Of a DNA stretch of 64,000 nt, positions 44,927-54,196 are shown piece by piece. Below the pieces are notes generated by a model. The model saw nothing but the letters and a program-made list of their open reading frames with translations, had not been told where the DNA came from and ran no database searches. How positions within the stretch are numbered: position 1 is the stretch's first letter; each line of letters starts with the position of its first letter. Made by a program: the position numbers and the translations under genes. Origin of the DNA: Domibacillus sp. PGB-M46 (GTDB taxonomy: Bacteria > Bacillota > Bacilli > Bacillales > Domibacillaceae); assembly GCF_022668875.1 (NCBI RefSeq), contig NZ_JAKGCR010000021.1:1-64000 (forward strand). Direction: 5' to 3'.

Positions 44927-45241
44927 ATGGGCTTTTATGAAAAAAGGTATGACTTAAAGAACATTGTAATAAAAGAAACCGGGGAAATGATTGAATTTGA
45001 TGGGGGTACTTTACACGTTTATAAAGGCAGTGAAAGACAAAGGTGGGAAGCCAAATTATCAAATGTCAAGAATCATAAAATATTTGACGATTCGATATTA
45101 GAGGAAAAAGGATACATTGATTTTAAAATCAAAAGCAGTGAAAATGATGAATTTAAAGGAACTGCTTTCGTTTCGGACTTTGACCCGGACTCTAGCGGAA
45201 CTAAAATTATGTTAACAGGTATAGGGGAGTTAATTGGCTAG
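44927..45241 (+). CDS. Small hypothetical protein
   Basis: 104 residues, soluble, beta-rich. No family recognised. The sequence alternates charged and hydrophobic residues (IVIKETGEMIEFDGGTLHVY, GYIDFKIKSSEN, IMLTGIGELIG). AAAGGAG precedes the ATG at good spacing, which supports a real gene. It is divergent from the Mn catalase. Confidence 0.7.
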   Translation: MGFYEKRYDLKNIVIKETGEMIEFDGGTLHVYKGSERQRWEAKLSNVKNHKIFDDSILEEKGYIDFKIKSSENDEFKGTAFVSDFDPDSSGTKIMLTGIGELIG

Positions 45242-45383
45242 GGAGGATAGAAGTCATACAGCATCCCAGTTATTAAAAAAACTCCTTTGGCTTGAGAAGA
45301 GGTGTATGATATTTAATCATCATTAATTTCAGTAAACTTTCGAATCTAAAAATTTGTACAAAAGCTGCAGAAAAATAACCGAA

Positions 45384-45417
45384 GAAAAGCCCCGGATTTT
45401 TATCCGGGGCTTTTCTA
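45384..45417. terminator. Bidirectional terminator
   Basis: AGAAAAGCCCCGGAT and ATCCGGGGCTTTTCT pair around TTTT, between two converging genes. Confidence 0.88.
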
Positions 45418-45433
45418 TGCTGCTTATAACCGT

Positions 45434-45841
45434 TTAGGCTTCATAGTGCGCATGTTTTTCACGGAAAACATGGTCATCCAGGTATTTATGGAAGAACCAT
45501 TCACCCGCTGCAATAATGAGTGCTGAAAGAAAAGCAGCTGACAACACGTCACCATCGTTAATGAAAAGAGCTTTTCCCATTAGCCAGACGACTAGAAAAG
45601 CTAACACAGCGTCTGATACTGTTGCAATCGTATTACGTTTTACGTAGTCTGAGCTCGGTCCATGATCGTCACCGGTTCTGCGGAACAAAAGCAGATCGCC
45701 AAGGATATACGCCACGACGGTGAGCACAAGACTAATCAAAAGTGTATCCCCGAATTCACCATCATAAATACCAGTAAGGACGATGCCCAAAACAACCGCA
45801 ATCATGATAAATTTGATCAAAATCGCTTTTACGTGTTCCAA
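45434..45841 (-). CDS. YndM-type membrane protein (DUF2512)
   Basis: 135 residues with four membrane helices and the LLLFRRTGDDHGPSSDYV loop typical of DUF2512. Function unknown. The TTG at 45841 is preferred: it lies 8 bases after AAAGGAGG and gives the N-terminus EHVKAILIKF of the family, while the GTG at 45850 overlaps the ribosome binding site. A SigB-like promoter lies 35 bases upstream. Confidence 0.85.
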   Translation of the reverse strand: MEHVKAILIKFIMIAVVLGIVLTGIYDGEFGDTLLISLVLTVVAYILGDLLLFRRTGDDHGPSSDYVKRNTIATVSDAVLAFLVVWLMGKALFINDGDVLSAAFLSALIIAAGEWFFHKYLDDHVFREKHAHYEA

Positions 45842-45875
45842 GGTAAACACCTCCTTTAGTGGTTGTGCTCAACTT

Positions 45876-45900
45876 ATACCCGGGGAATAAAAGCGTAAAC
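45876..45900 (-). promoter_or_regulatory. SigB-type promoter of the DUF2512 gene
   Basis: On the minus strand, GTTTAC and GGGTAT are separated by 13 bases, a close match to the SigB consensus. The same factor probably reads the Mn catalase gene 1 kb away. Confidence 0.75.
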
Positions 45901-46318
45901 AATTTTTGCTTTTTTATGCATTAAAACCCCACTTTTTTCCTAGTGAACCTCTTTTTCTTTTATTTTGAAAAAGTGGACGTGTTGTACTAATTAAATTCCT
46001 GATATCTGGTAAAAGAAAAAGCGAACGGACTCTCAGATATGCTGCTGCCATTTGAGAAAAAGGAAAAAAGCAGACTTTCTTTTCATACAATTTTTTATGT
46101 GCAAACTCCTATTTCTTACTGCGGGTATACTGTAGGAGTTCCTTGAGCGTATTAGGTTGATTTTTGAAAAAATCATAAATGGACAGTATAGAAATGAACT
46201 CAGTCGATCTGGTTCTTATATGTATGGTTTTATGGCTATTTTTAAAATAGGAGAATCCATTTTGACCATTCCTTATTCAAAATGGACTCTTTATTTGACA
46301 GAATGGCGTTTTGCTTGC
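45901..46318. other. Gene-poor intergenic region
   Basis: About 420 bases. It contains the repeat TCCATTTTGA / TCAAAATGGA at 46257-46288, which probably terminates the minus-strand membrane protein gene. No convincing coding sequence was found. Confidence 0.45.
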
Positions 46319-46759
46319 TTAAACTGCATCCGTATGGATCGGTGTGTTGTCGGTTGACATATGGGTCAATCCTTTTTCTGCTTTCAAGGACATAAAGAAA
46401 CAAAGCAGGGAAAGCGGAGCACAGGACCAAACAACCATATATCCTCCATAAGAGTAAATAGTAAAAAAGATAAAGCTGATACTCAACAAGTAAAGAGAAA
46501 AAGCGAAATACATAATCATGCACCCCTTGTAAAAGGCAGCACGTTCATTCATTTGTGCTTCTTTTTTGCTAAGTTCTTTATGATGACGGTTAAAGGAATG
46601 GGCAGAAGACAGGAGCAAAACTGCAAAAGCAGGCAGGATATAGGCATATATATCAGGCTGCTGCAGACATACATACAAGCTGACTAAAAGAGATAATCCA
46701 GCAAAAGTTAAAAGGGAGGCTACATCGTAAAGGCCCGGGTTTTGTTTGGAATGGTTCAT
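46319..46759 (-). CDS. Four-helix membrane protein of unknown function
   Basis: 146 residues with four hydrophobic helices arranged as two pairs, separated by a charged stretch (FNRHHKELSKKEAQMNERAAF). No family recognised. AGGAAAAG precedes the ATG. Monocistronic, with a hairpin downstream. Confidence 0.65.
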   Translation of the reverse strand: MNHSKQNPGLYDVASLLTFAGLSLLVSLYVCLQQPDIYAYILPAFAVLLLSSAHSFNRHHKELSKKEAQMNERAAFYKGCMIMYFAFSLYLLSISFIFFTIYSYGGYMVVWSCAPLSLLCFFMSLKAEKGLTHMSTDNTPIHTDAV

Positions 46760-46979
46760 GGCATCTTTTCCTTTCTTTGTGATGTCACTGCCTTTATATT
46801 TTGTCCCGATTTGCTTTTGTTCATAACTTTGTCACATTTTCACAAACATTTTTGTATAAAAGGATCAAAAAAATGGAGGAGTTACAAAAGAATTTAAGGA
46901 GAACAAGCAATAAAAGAGCTGAAATGTGGATATAATGCAGAGAAAGCGCTTTATATTTTCTTTATAGGAGCAGAGTAAA

Positions 46980-47252
46980 ATGAATATCACAATCGATGAA
47001 GCACTTATCATTATTAATGAAGAATTATTAAACCAAAAGCCGTCCAGTTACAGAATTGAACGAAAAGATCATTATCCTAAGATAAGGGAAAATGATGTGC
47101 TGGCCAGCCTTGGCTGTTTAGGAGCTGAGCTGAAAAAATCCGGCATTGTTCCTTTTCAAGATGCCGGTTACCTGCATCTTTTGCGCCTGGCTGAGCAGAA
47201 ATTTGAAGTAGAGTTTCACTTTGGGGGAATGAAGCTGCCGAAAGAAGTATAA
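46980..47252 (+). CDS. Small hypothetical protein
   Basis: 90 residues, soluble, no family recognised. It starts ITIDEALIIINEELLNQKPS and has a mixed helical/beta pattern. AGGAGCAGAG precedes the ATG. It runs head-on into a decayed minus-strand gene. Confidence 0.65.
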   Translation: MNITIDEALIIINEELLNQKPSSYRIERKDHYPKIRENDVLASLGCLGAELKKSGIVPFQDAGYLHLLRLAEQKFEVEFHFGGMKLPKEV

Positions 47253-47255
47253 TTC

Positions 47256-47870
47256 TGGCTGGACGGTTTCGATTCTCCCATCTACTGGGCTGGGCCAGGT
47301 CATTAAGGTGCCTGTTTTTCTTTATAATTCCAAAAAACAGGCCTGAAACGAACAAGGCATAAAGAAACAGCCACCCAAACTGCCAGTAATCTAGGGGAGG
47401 AACAGCTGTAATGATATCCTCCATGATCCTGATATCCAAAGAAAGTTGAAGTGGCAGCATCAGCCAGATAAGGCCTTTTGTATATACAACCGTGTTTTTA
47501 ACGTAACTATGGAAATGGATCCAATTAAAACAGAAAGAACGCCCCGCCACGTATTTTCCCTTTATTTACGGATCCTCCAAAAAGCGCCCAAAGCATAATG
47601 GACAGTGTGGACAAGCTGAAGTGCGCTAAAAAGCCAAGAAGCACATGCACCGAATAACCGGCCCGCCAAGTGTATCAAAAACAATGGGATAGGCTGTTGA
47701 GCCAATACCCAAACAAAAGCCGACCCAATAAGCAGGTAAAAAACAGCGATATATAGTAAGACCATCTGCTTTTTGTATGCATGAGTAATGTGCCGCTGAC
47801 CTTGATCTTTGTGGGTTTAGAATCCCGTTTGCTTTATCCGTGGGAGTGTTAAAATAATAAAACTTCACTT
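47256..47870 (-). pseudogene. Decayed membrane protein gene
   Basis: On the minus strand, membrane-helix-like text appears in three frames in turn: YYIAVFYLLIGSAFVWVL-type at the start, VHVLLGFLAHFSLSTLSIML in a second frame, and FGWLFLYALFVSGLFFGIIK at the end. No single frame spans it and stops interrupt each. It reads as one multi-spanning protein broken by several indels. No family could be assigned. Confidence 0.4.
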
Positions 47871-48010
47871 TGCTGAAGGCGGGAGATCTCTTGTATACGC
47901 CTTATTTAGCTGGTGAACAAACACCTGTTTCAATCTTGGGAAGAACCGTACAGAAAACCCCCCAAGTACAAATGGACATCTCCCTGTGTTTGAGGGGTTC
48001 AGTATTTGTT

Positions 48011-48904
48011 TTACTTTAAGCTGATCGCTTGTTTCCCCATTTGTTCCCACGCAGCAATAAAAGCGGCTTTGTTTGATTTATTGTTTTTGATTCCTGTCAA
48101 CGGATCATTAAAATAAATATAGTTTTCATCAAAGCCTGTCACGAGTACAGAGTGCTCTCTATACGTAATTTCCACCGGTCCATCTGGTGTTTCCCACGTC
48201 CTAAACTCTTCTTCTCCTAACACGTTGAATGTAGCGTTTGTAATAATCCAGACCGTTTTGTCGTCTTTAAGTTTGTTAATGACACTATCAAAGCTTTCCC
48301 CGGTGATGTTTTCTACTTTGCCAGGAAGATAGCGCTCAGCCAATTCGAAAATCGGCTCATTATACACGCCGTATCCCGGTGTTTCAAAGGAATACATGTC
48401 ACCGACAAAACCCGTATGGGGGTTGCCAAAATAGGTTTTTCCATTTTGCTTCGTCATCGGTGTAGGGTCTCTTTTAATTTCTTTGGCAAGCTTCATCTTA
48501 TCCGCGTTCACACCCGCATCCTGGAGCAGCATAGCAAGACTCGTCACTTCACATCCCCGCGGCAGTTCAGGCATTTGATTGATTAAAGGGGCATCCAGAA
48601 TTTTTTCTGTTACATTCGCTTCTGTGCTTACACTCGCCTGTTTTTGCTCAGGCTCTGTTGCTTCTTTGGGCTGTTCTTCCTGGATGGCTTTCTCGGGCTC
48701 TGCTTGAACGAAGGAAGAAACGGCCTCGCTGATGTTGTCTTTATACAAATTGAGGTTGTATACACAAAGAACGACAAACAGTACGAGTGATAAAAGAGAA
48801 TAAATAAGAAGTGGTTTGGCGGGTTTTAAAAACCTGTTTTTTACATAAGCTGCTGCAAAAATAAGTGTCATGGCACCTGTGCCAAAAAGAAGAGTAACCT
48901 CCAT
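48011..48904 (-). CDS. C39-like cysteine peptidase, membrane-anchored (YvpB-like)
   Basis: 297 residues. Two N-terminal membrane helices (within residues 1-60) and a glutamate-rich linker (70-95) precede a papain-like C39_2 domain. The catalytic cysteine is in PRGCEVTSLAMLL, the histidine in REHSVLVTGFD and the acid in YIYFNDPLTG. It is probably an extracytoplasmic peptidase or amidase of unknown substrate. GGAG lies before the ATG. Confidence 0.88.
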   Translation of the reverse strand: MEVTLLFGTGAMTLIFAAAYVKNRFLKPAKPLLIYSLLSLVLFVVLCVYNLNLYKDNISEAVSSFVQAEPEKAIQEEQPKEATEPEQKQASVSTEANVTEKILDAPLINQMPELPRGCEVTSLAMLLQDAGVNADKMKLAKEIKRDPTPMTKQNGKTYFGNPHTGFVGDMYSFETPGYGVYNEPIFELAERYLPGKVENITGESFDSVINKLKDDKTVWIITNATFNVLGEEEFRTWETPDGPVEITYREHSVLVTGFDENYIYFNDPLTGIKNNKSNKAAFIAAWEQMGKQAISLK

Positions 48905-49096
48905 TGTTCAAACTCCTATAATTCGATGCCGAAAAAAACAACACGGCATCTTTTATTTATAAACTGTACTTTCTACTTTTTAGCCAAACGATTTCGCCAG
49001 CTTCCGAGAAACAATGAAGAAAAAAGATAGCTAAAGGGGAGCAGGAAGAGATTGATATCTAATCGTATTCTACCATAATCTGGTCAGAACGTTCAT

Positions 49097-49267
49097 TGAT
49101 TGATTACCTTTTATGCGGAGGAAGGTATAAGCGTTGGCGGGTTACATCTAAAAGATACCTATATGAGAGAGGAAAAGGGGCATGGGAAGAAAGTGATTGA
49201 CTGTATAGGGAAAAACCAAATGAATAATTTCTTTGTCAGAAAATATAACGATATGGCTTTACAATGA
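49097..49267 (+). pseudogene. Possible GNAT acetyltransferase relic
   Basis: A frame without its own start signal reads YAEEGISVGGLHLKDTYMRE, GHGKKVID and NNFFVRKYNDMALQ, then stops. The GGL(Y/H)...GxGKK order and the FVRKYNDMAL end recall the acetyl-CoA-binding part of GNAT proteins. It is short and uncertain. Confidence 0.3.
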
Positions 49268-49297
49268 AGGAAATTTATTTATAATCATAGTAACAAG

Positions 49298-49367
49298 TTA
49301 AACAGATTTGTTTAAACTTGATTTTATTTAACAGAATTGTTTAAATTAGTTTAACGGATTTGTTTAA
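49298..49367. promoter_or_regulatory. Three tandem palindromic operators upstream of gabP
   Basis: TTAAACAGATTTGTTTAA (49298), TTTAACAGAATTGTTTAA (49327) and TTTAACGGATTTGTTTAA (49350) are 18-base near-palindromes with starts 29 and 23 bases apart. They occur about 130-200 bases before the permease start and most likely bind a dimeric repressor or activator. They do not match TnrA or CodY boxes. Confidence 0.7.
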
Positions 49368-49495
49368 ACTGTCATCAGTCTTTCCAAAATTTCATCGTTT
49401 GCTAAATTAAAAGATCAAAGGGAATGGCTGAACCAAGAAAGAAAGCGCTTACGTATTTTTACCATCTGTTTCTATATTTAAAGGAGAGTGAGAAG

Positions 49496-50890
49496 ATGAA
49501 CCATTCACCAACAGAGTTAAAGAAAGATTTAAAGATTCGGCATATCACCATGATTTCTTTAGGTGGAATTATTGGAGCCGGATTGTTTGTAGGAAGCGGC
49601 TCGCTTATTAATATGGCAGGCCCTGCTTCAATCTTTTCTTATGCCCTGGCAGGCCTGCTTGTCATTTTGGTTATGCGCATGCTGGGAGAGATGTCGATGG
49701 TCAACCCATCAAGCGGCTCGTTTGCGACCTATGCTAGAGAAGCACTCGGTCCCTGGGCAGGCTATACAATCGGGTGGCTGTATTGGTTTTTCTGGGTAAT
49801 CGTAATCGCTGTTGAAGCCATTGCCGGAGCAAACATTATTCAATATTGGTTCCCGTCTTTGCCAAGCTGGTCCGTTAGTTTGATCCTGACTTTCTTGTTA
49901 ACATTGACAAATTTGTACTCTGTTAAATCGTTTGGAGAATTTGAGTATTGGTTCTCATTAATCAAAGTAGTCAGCATTGGACTGTTTTTAATTCTCGGGG
50001 GAGCCATTATCTTTGGATTTTTCCCAGGCATTGAATCACCTGGAACATCTAATCTTATACACCACGGCGGCTTTTTCCCGAATGGAATCAGCGCTATTTT
50101 CCTAGGCATTACCCTTGTGATGTTTTCATTTATGGGAAGCGAAATTGTTGCGACAGCTGCAGGAGAGACGCCGGATCCTGAAAAAGCGATTACTGTGGCC
50201 ACCAATAGTGTCATTTACCGCATTCTCATTTTTTATCTGGGCTCTATCCTTGTACTGGTAACGGTTCTTCCGTGGGATTCCCAGGATCTTTTGAAAAGCC
50301 CGTTTGTATCTGTACTGGAAATGGTCAATATTCCAGCTGCAGCACAAATTATGAACTTTATCGTACTCACTGCTGTGCTGTCCTGCTTGAATTCCGGCCT
50401 TTATACGAGTTCACGGATGCTGCTTGCAATGGCGCAAAATGGAGACGCGCCTCGCGTGTTCTTAAAAATTAATAAAAAAGGCGTGCCCGTTCAGGCGATC
50501 TTAGGCTGTACCGTTATTTCTTACATCAGCGTGGCATTCAACTATTTGTCTCCGGATAAGATCTTTCTTTTCTTAGTAAACGCTTCCGGGGGAGTAGCGC
50601 TGCTTGTTTATCTTGTTATTGCTTTTTCACAACTGCGCCTGAGACGCAAATATGAGAAAGAAAATCCAGGCGCGCTGCGCATCAGAATGTGGCTGTTTCC
50701 GTATTTGACGTATGCAACTATTCTAGCGATTTCGGCTATTTTTATCGCAATGGCATTTATTGATTCCCTTCGATCCCAGTTCTTCTTAACACTGTTGATC
50801 GCGGTTTTAGTTGTCGGTTCTTTCTTTTTGAAAAGAAACACACGGTCAGCAGATGCCGTTTCAAAAGAAAAGAAGCAAATGACCATTTAA
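49496..50890 (+). CDS. gabP: Amino acid permease, probable GABA permease GabP
   Basis: 464 residues, twelve spans, APC superfamily. KIRHITMISLGGIIGAGLFV, YWFFWVIVIAVEAIAGANII and AAAQIMNFIVLTAVLSCLNS follow B. subtilis GabP closely. The ATG at 49496 has AAGGAGAG. No gabT/gabD genes are adjacent, so the substrate could also be another amino acid. Three tandem palindromes upstream suggest specific control. Confidence 0.85.
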   Translation: MNHSPTELKKDLKIRHITMISLGGIIGAGLFVGSGSLINMAGPASIFSYALAGLLVILVMRMLGEMSMVNPSSGSFATYAREALGPWAGYTIGWLYWFFWVIVIAVEAIAGANIIQYWFPSLPSWSVSLILTFLLTLTNLYSVKSFGEFEYWFSLIKVVSIGLFLILGGAIIFGFFPGIESPGTSNLIHHGGFFPNGISAIFLGITLVMFSFMGSEIVATAAGETPDPEKAITVATNSVIYRILIFYLGSILVLVTVLPWDSQDLLKSPFVSVLEMVNIPAAAQIMNFIVLTAVLSCLNSGLYTSSRMLLAMAQNGDAPRVFLKINKKGVPVQAILGCTVISYISVAFNYLSPDKIFLFLVNASGGVALLVYLVIAFSQLRLRRKYEKENPGALRIRMWLFPYLTYATILAISAIFIAMAFIDSLRSQFFLTLLIAVLVVGSFFLKRNTRSADAVSKEKKQMTI

Positions 50891-50907
50891 AAGCAGCATG
50901 CACAAAA

Positions 50908-50950
50908 GAAAGGGAGTGAGTCCAAACCATTTGGACTCGCTCCTTTATTT
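50908..50950. terminator. Bidirectional terminator, gabP / LysM protein
   Basis: AAAGGGAGTGAGTCCAAA and TTTGGACTCGCTCCTTT pair around a three-base loop, with one mismatch and T-runs downstream. Confidence 0.88.
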
Positions 50951-50951
50951 T

Positions 50952-52766
50952 TTATAGAAACCGAAGGGAGGTACTTAATTGATTTACATGCTGCTGATCA
51001 GCCCAGAGAATAAAATAGTTGTAAGTCGTTCCCTCAATCTGCACCGGCTTTGGATAGCGGACGATCAAAGCGGCCTGCCCGTTCATTTCCGGAGGCTGGT
51101 CCTCTGACGGAAAAATCAAGCAGGCTTCCTGCTGCTGGATTTTTGTATGAATGATTCTGGGCGCGGAGCCGTATGGCTGTAACGGATGAAAGGCTTCGTT
51201 ACGGCAGACTTCATGAATCGCTTCATCTGAAGCAATAGCGGATATTTGAAAGAAACCATCTGGTCCTTCATACCGCCCGTCGCTTACTTTTTGCCAATGG
51301 GAAGGATAATGAAATTGAACACGATAGGCAGAATTCGTATATGTTTTTGTCAGCGGCAAACGTGGCGCAGGAGACCATTGTAAAGCGGTAATAAAAGCCC
51401 CTTTTACAAGCTGTATTGGAACGGGGTGCTGGATATCAACCACCCACATCTCATCCGCGATTTCCTCAGTGCTGCATCCTGACAAATAAGCAACTTTCCG
51501 GCCGTTTGGCGACCATGTGACAGGAGTGGCAAAGCAATTAGAAAGAGCTTTTGTCCGGTCGTTTTCTCCCTGCTTTCCAGACGTTCGAATTAATGAAAAA
51601 TACCCGGCTTCTTCAAAGGCAGTGGCACTGTAAGCAATCGTTGATGAATCAGGGGACCATACCGGAAAATAGTTTTTCGCAAGCGGTCCGCCTTTTATTT
51701 CAAATATTCTGCCTGTAGAAAGTTCCAGCGTATAAATCAGAGAGATACTGACCCCGGGAGTGGTGAATAAGACGTATGCTTCATTAGGAGAAAGGCGTAC
51801 ATGGTGAAGCGGTCCGCCAGTGTTTTGGGTAATTTGGTGTTTACGTGAGCCGTCGCTTCTTATACGGTAAAGCTGGCTCGTTCCCGATGCATCCGGTGCT
51901 TGAAACAGCAGCTCGGTCCCGTCTGCAAACCATTGAACATCTGTCGCGCCAGGCTCCTTTATTTTTTGAGGTTGATGGGTGGAGAGAGAGTACAGAATGA
52001 TTTGGTTTTGGTTTGTATACGCTAACGTTTGGCTGTCTGGGGACCAATTGAGATAACTACCCAGCCCCTCTTCGAGCTGATCAATTCGAGAAACAGTCCG
52101 CTCCATTAAATGAATAATATAAAGAATATTATTTTTTCCAACAAAAGCGATTTTTGAACTGTCAGGAGACCAGAAAGGAGCCGAAAAAGATTCTCCCAGC
52201 CCTGTGGTCAACTGTACATTTTCCCCGTTGGTTAGATTGTAAAGCCATATATCGTACATCCCTCCACGGTTGGAAGTGTAGGCAATAAAGCCTCCGTCGC
52301 CGGGAGGGGCATAGGGAATAAACAGCTTTATACCAGGCAGCAGTCTATCAGACGGAAGGTGATTGGCTTTTCGGATCAGCTCTATATTAATGCGTCCTCC
52401 TGTTACCACGTTAAACCGCCTTGCAATGTCAAACAGCGTATCTCCAGGCTGCACTACATAATAAGGTGCGCCCTGTGGGACTTGTAGCAATTGTCCGACT
52501 TGAATCGTATAAGGAGGGCGAAGCTGATTGGCTTCAATAATCAACGATTGCGGAACGCCGAAAAATTGAGCAATGCCGAAAACAGTATCCCCCGGCTCAA
52601 CGCGAATCGTATCAACACCAGGGGGAACAGAAAGCTGCTGTCCGACATAAATCGTATAAGGCGCCTTTAAGTGACTGGCAGCAATTAGGGACTCAAGCGG
52701 CAGCTGCCATCGCCTTGCGAGCTGATAAAGCGTGTCCCCAGGGCGGACTGTGTAAAAACGCTGCAT
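50952..52766 (-). CDS. LysM and TolB-like beta-propeller protein
   Basis: 604 residues. Three N-terminal LysM repeats (about 2-48, 51-97, 100-150; each with V.PGDT and Y.I.VGQ-type ends) should bind peptidoglycan or spore material. Then come about six WD40-like/PD40 blades (about 155-430), each with the WSPDS or WSPNG motif, and a C-terminal domain of unknown type (440-604). There is no signal peptide, as in many Bacillus LysM spore proteins. The ATG at 52766 has GGGAGGG; an upstream in-frame ATG overlaps it. Confidence 0.85.
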   Translation of the reverse strand: MQRFYTVRPGDTLYQLARRWQLPLESLIAASHLKAPYTIYVGQQLSVPPGVDTIRVEPGDTVFGIAQFFGVPQSLIIEANQLRPPYTIQVGQLLQVPQGAPYYVVQPGDTLFDIARRFNVVTGGRINIELIRKANHLPSDRLLPGIKLFIPYAPPGDGGFIAYTSNRGGMYDIWLYNLTNGENVQLTTGLGESFSAPFWSPDSSKIAFVGKNNILYIIHLMERTVSRIDQLEEGLGSYLNWSPDSQTLAYTNQNQIILYSLSTHQPQKIKEPGATDVQWFADGTELLFQAPDASGTSQLYRIRSDGSRKHQITQNTGGPLHHVRLSPNEAYVLFTTPGVSISLIYTLELSTGRIFEIKGGPLAKNYFPVWSPDSSTIAYSATAFEEAGYFSLIRTSGKQGENDRTKALSNCFATPVTWSPNGRKVAYLSGCSTEEIADEMWVVDIQHPVPIQLVKGAFITALQWSPAPRLPLTKTYTNSAYRVQFHYPSHWQKVSDGRYEGPDGFFQISAIASDEAIHEVCRNEAFHPLQPYGSAPRIIHTKIQQQEACLIFPSEDQPPEMNGQAALIVRYPKPVQIEGTTYNYFILWADQQHVNQLSTSLRFL

Positions 52767-53115
52767 CCTCGACCCTCCCATTTTTATTTTTAATAATCAG
52801 TTTAGCGTATTACAAACACGAGAAAAAAGTGCTTGTCCTTGAACCGTTCATGCTGAATTGGATAAAAGGATAGATCTTTCTGCTTGGCAGTTCCTTTGCT
52901 GCATATAGGGGACAGGCACAATCCTGCTATTCAATAAATGAACAATGTGTGAAAAGTATCTGTTTCAGGTTTGATGCTTTCTCAGCCGGTCATATTAAGA
53001 GGGTATGTATATTTATGTGAAAAATTTTCCGTGAATCATTTCACAAACAATGTGTTTTATACTAGAATTTAAAAGTGTTTAAACTATTTTCATAGGTTAT
53101 TATAAGGAGGGAATT
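52767..53115. other. Divergent promoter region, LysM gene / terC
   Basis: About 350 bases. TATACT at 53058 is a plausible -10 for terC, and GTTTAA-N12-GGTTAT at about 53078-53101 is a weak SigB-like alternative. I looked for a yybP-ykoY Mn riboswitch and did not see one. Confidence 0.4.
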
Positions 53116-53868
53116 ATGGACACGTCTTTGTTGTTAGAGTATGGATGGATTTTAATTGTTTTAATCCTTCTAGAAGGTGTTCTATCGGCTGACAACGCCC
53201 TGGTTTTAGCGGTCATGGCTAAAAACCTGCCGGCAGAGCAGCAGAAAAAAGCGATTAATATAGGGCTGATGTTAGCTTTTGTATTCAGGATTGGAGCGAT
53301 TTTTCTTATTTCGTTTCTTTTCCATGTTTGGCAGGTACAAGCTATCGGAGCCGCTTATTTAATTTTTATTGCTTTAAAACACCTGCTTAAAAAGAATAAG
53401 GGAGAAGAAAAAGAGGCGAAAGTGAAAAGCTACCGCGCAACAGTTGCACAAATTGCGTTAGCGGATATTGCCTTTGCGATCGATTCGATTTTAGCAGCCG
53501 TAGCGCTGGTTCTGGCCTTGCCGGATACACCGATCGGTGCTATTGGCGGTATGGATGGCGCCAAGTTTATTGTCATTGTTCTCGGAGCGCTTGCAGGCCT
53601 GATCGTCATAAAATTTGCAGCCGGCTTTTTCGTTGAGTTACTTGTTAAGCGTCCAAGCCTTGAAACGGCGGCAATGGTATTGGTAGGCTGGGTTGGAGTC
53701 AAGCTGTTGATGCATACCCTTGCACACCCGGCTGTACATCTCATTTCTCATGATTTCGTTGAAGGACCTATTTGGAAAACAATTTTCTGGTCCGTGATGG
53801 TTCTGATTGCTTTAGGCGGCTGGTTTTTATCTAAAGGGCAGCCTGAAAAACTTAAAAGCGGGAACTAA
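53116..53868 (+). CDS. TerC-family membrane protein (YceF/YkoY-like)
   Basis: 250 residues, seven or so membrane helices. EGVLSADNALVLAVMAKNLP near the N-terminus and ADIAFAIDSILAAVALVLAL carry the acidic membrane motifs of the TerC family. In Bacillus TerC proteins export Mn2+, often to help metallate exoenzymes. Strong AAGGAGGG site. Single gene with terminator. Confidence 0.9.
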   Translation: MDTSLLLEYGWILIVLILLEGVLSADNALVLAVMAKNLPAEQQKKAINIGLMLAFVFRIGAIFLISFLFHVWQVQAIGAAYLIFIALKHLLKKNKGEEKEAKVKSYRATVAQIALADIAFAIDSILAAVALVLALPDTPIGAIGGMDGAKFIVIVLGALAGLIVIKFAAGFFVELLVKRPSLETAAMVLVGWVGVKLLMHTLAHPAVHLISHDFVEGPIWKTIFWSVMVLIALGGWFLSKGQPEKLKSGN

Positions 53869-53881
53869 TAATATAGAACAT

Positions 53882-53913
53882 AAAAAGCGCCTGGAGCTTC
53901 CAGGTGCTTTTTT
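53882..53913 (+). terminator. Terminator of the terC gene
   Basis: AAAAAGCGCCTGGA and TCCAGGTGCTTTTTT pair around a three-base loop. Confidence 0.88.
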
Positions 53914-53998
53914 CGTGGAGGATAAAACAACCAGAATATGTATAGAAAATGACAGGAAACAATCTTACAGTTTAATTGAAAAATAGGATGTTGAGCAA

Positions 53999-54196
53999 AT
54001 GAAAACCTATTGCTGTGAAGACATGAAGTATCATGCTTCTTTTAAATGTAATGTTCATGAAAATCCCTCCGACTGTCCTGATCAGCTTGTCTACTGTGAT
54101 AAGGATGGCAGAGAGTTTGGAATCATTATTCACGACGGCGGCAGCCCGGTTATTGCAATTCGGTATTGTCCTTGGTGTGGGGGCCATTTAGATTAG
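53999..54196 (+). CDS. Small cysteine-rich protein (DUF6980)
   Basis: 65 residues with six cysteines, including CC near the start and CPWCGG at the end, and the core GIIIHDGG. It matches DUF6980 as I recall and should bind zinc. Function unknown. AGGATG precedes the ATG. Confidence 0.75.
   Translation: MKTYCCEDMKYHASFKCNVHENPSDCPDQLVYCDKDGREFGIIIHDGGSPVIAIRYCPWCGGHLD

Noticed and set aside
46157-46357. 66-codon plus-strand frame before the 146-residue membrane protein gene
   Set aside because: No ribosome binding site and it crosses the hairpin at 46257, which better explains the sequence as a terminator.
52767-53115. yybP-ykoY Mn riboswitch upstream of the TerC gene
   Set aside because: None of the conserved GGGGAGUA-type loops were found, although TerC genes often have one.
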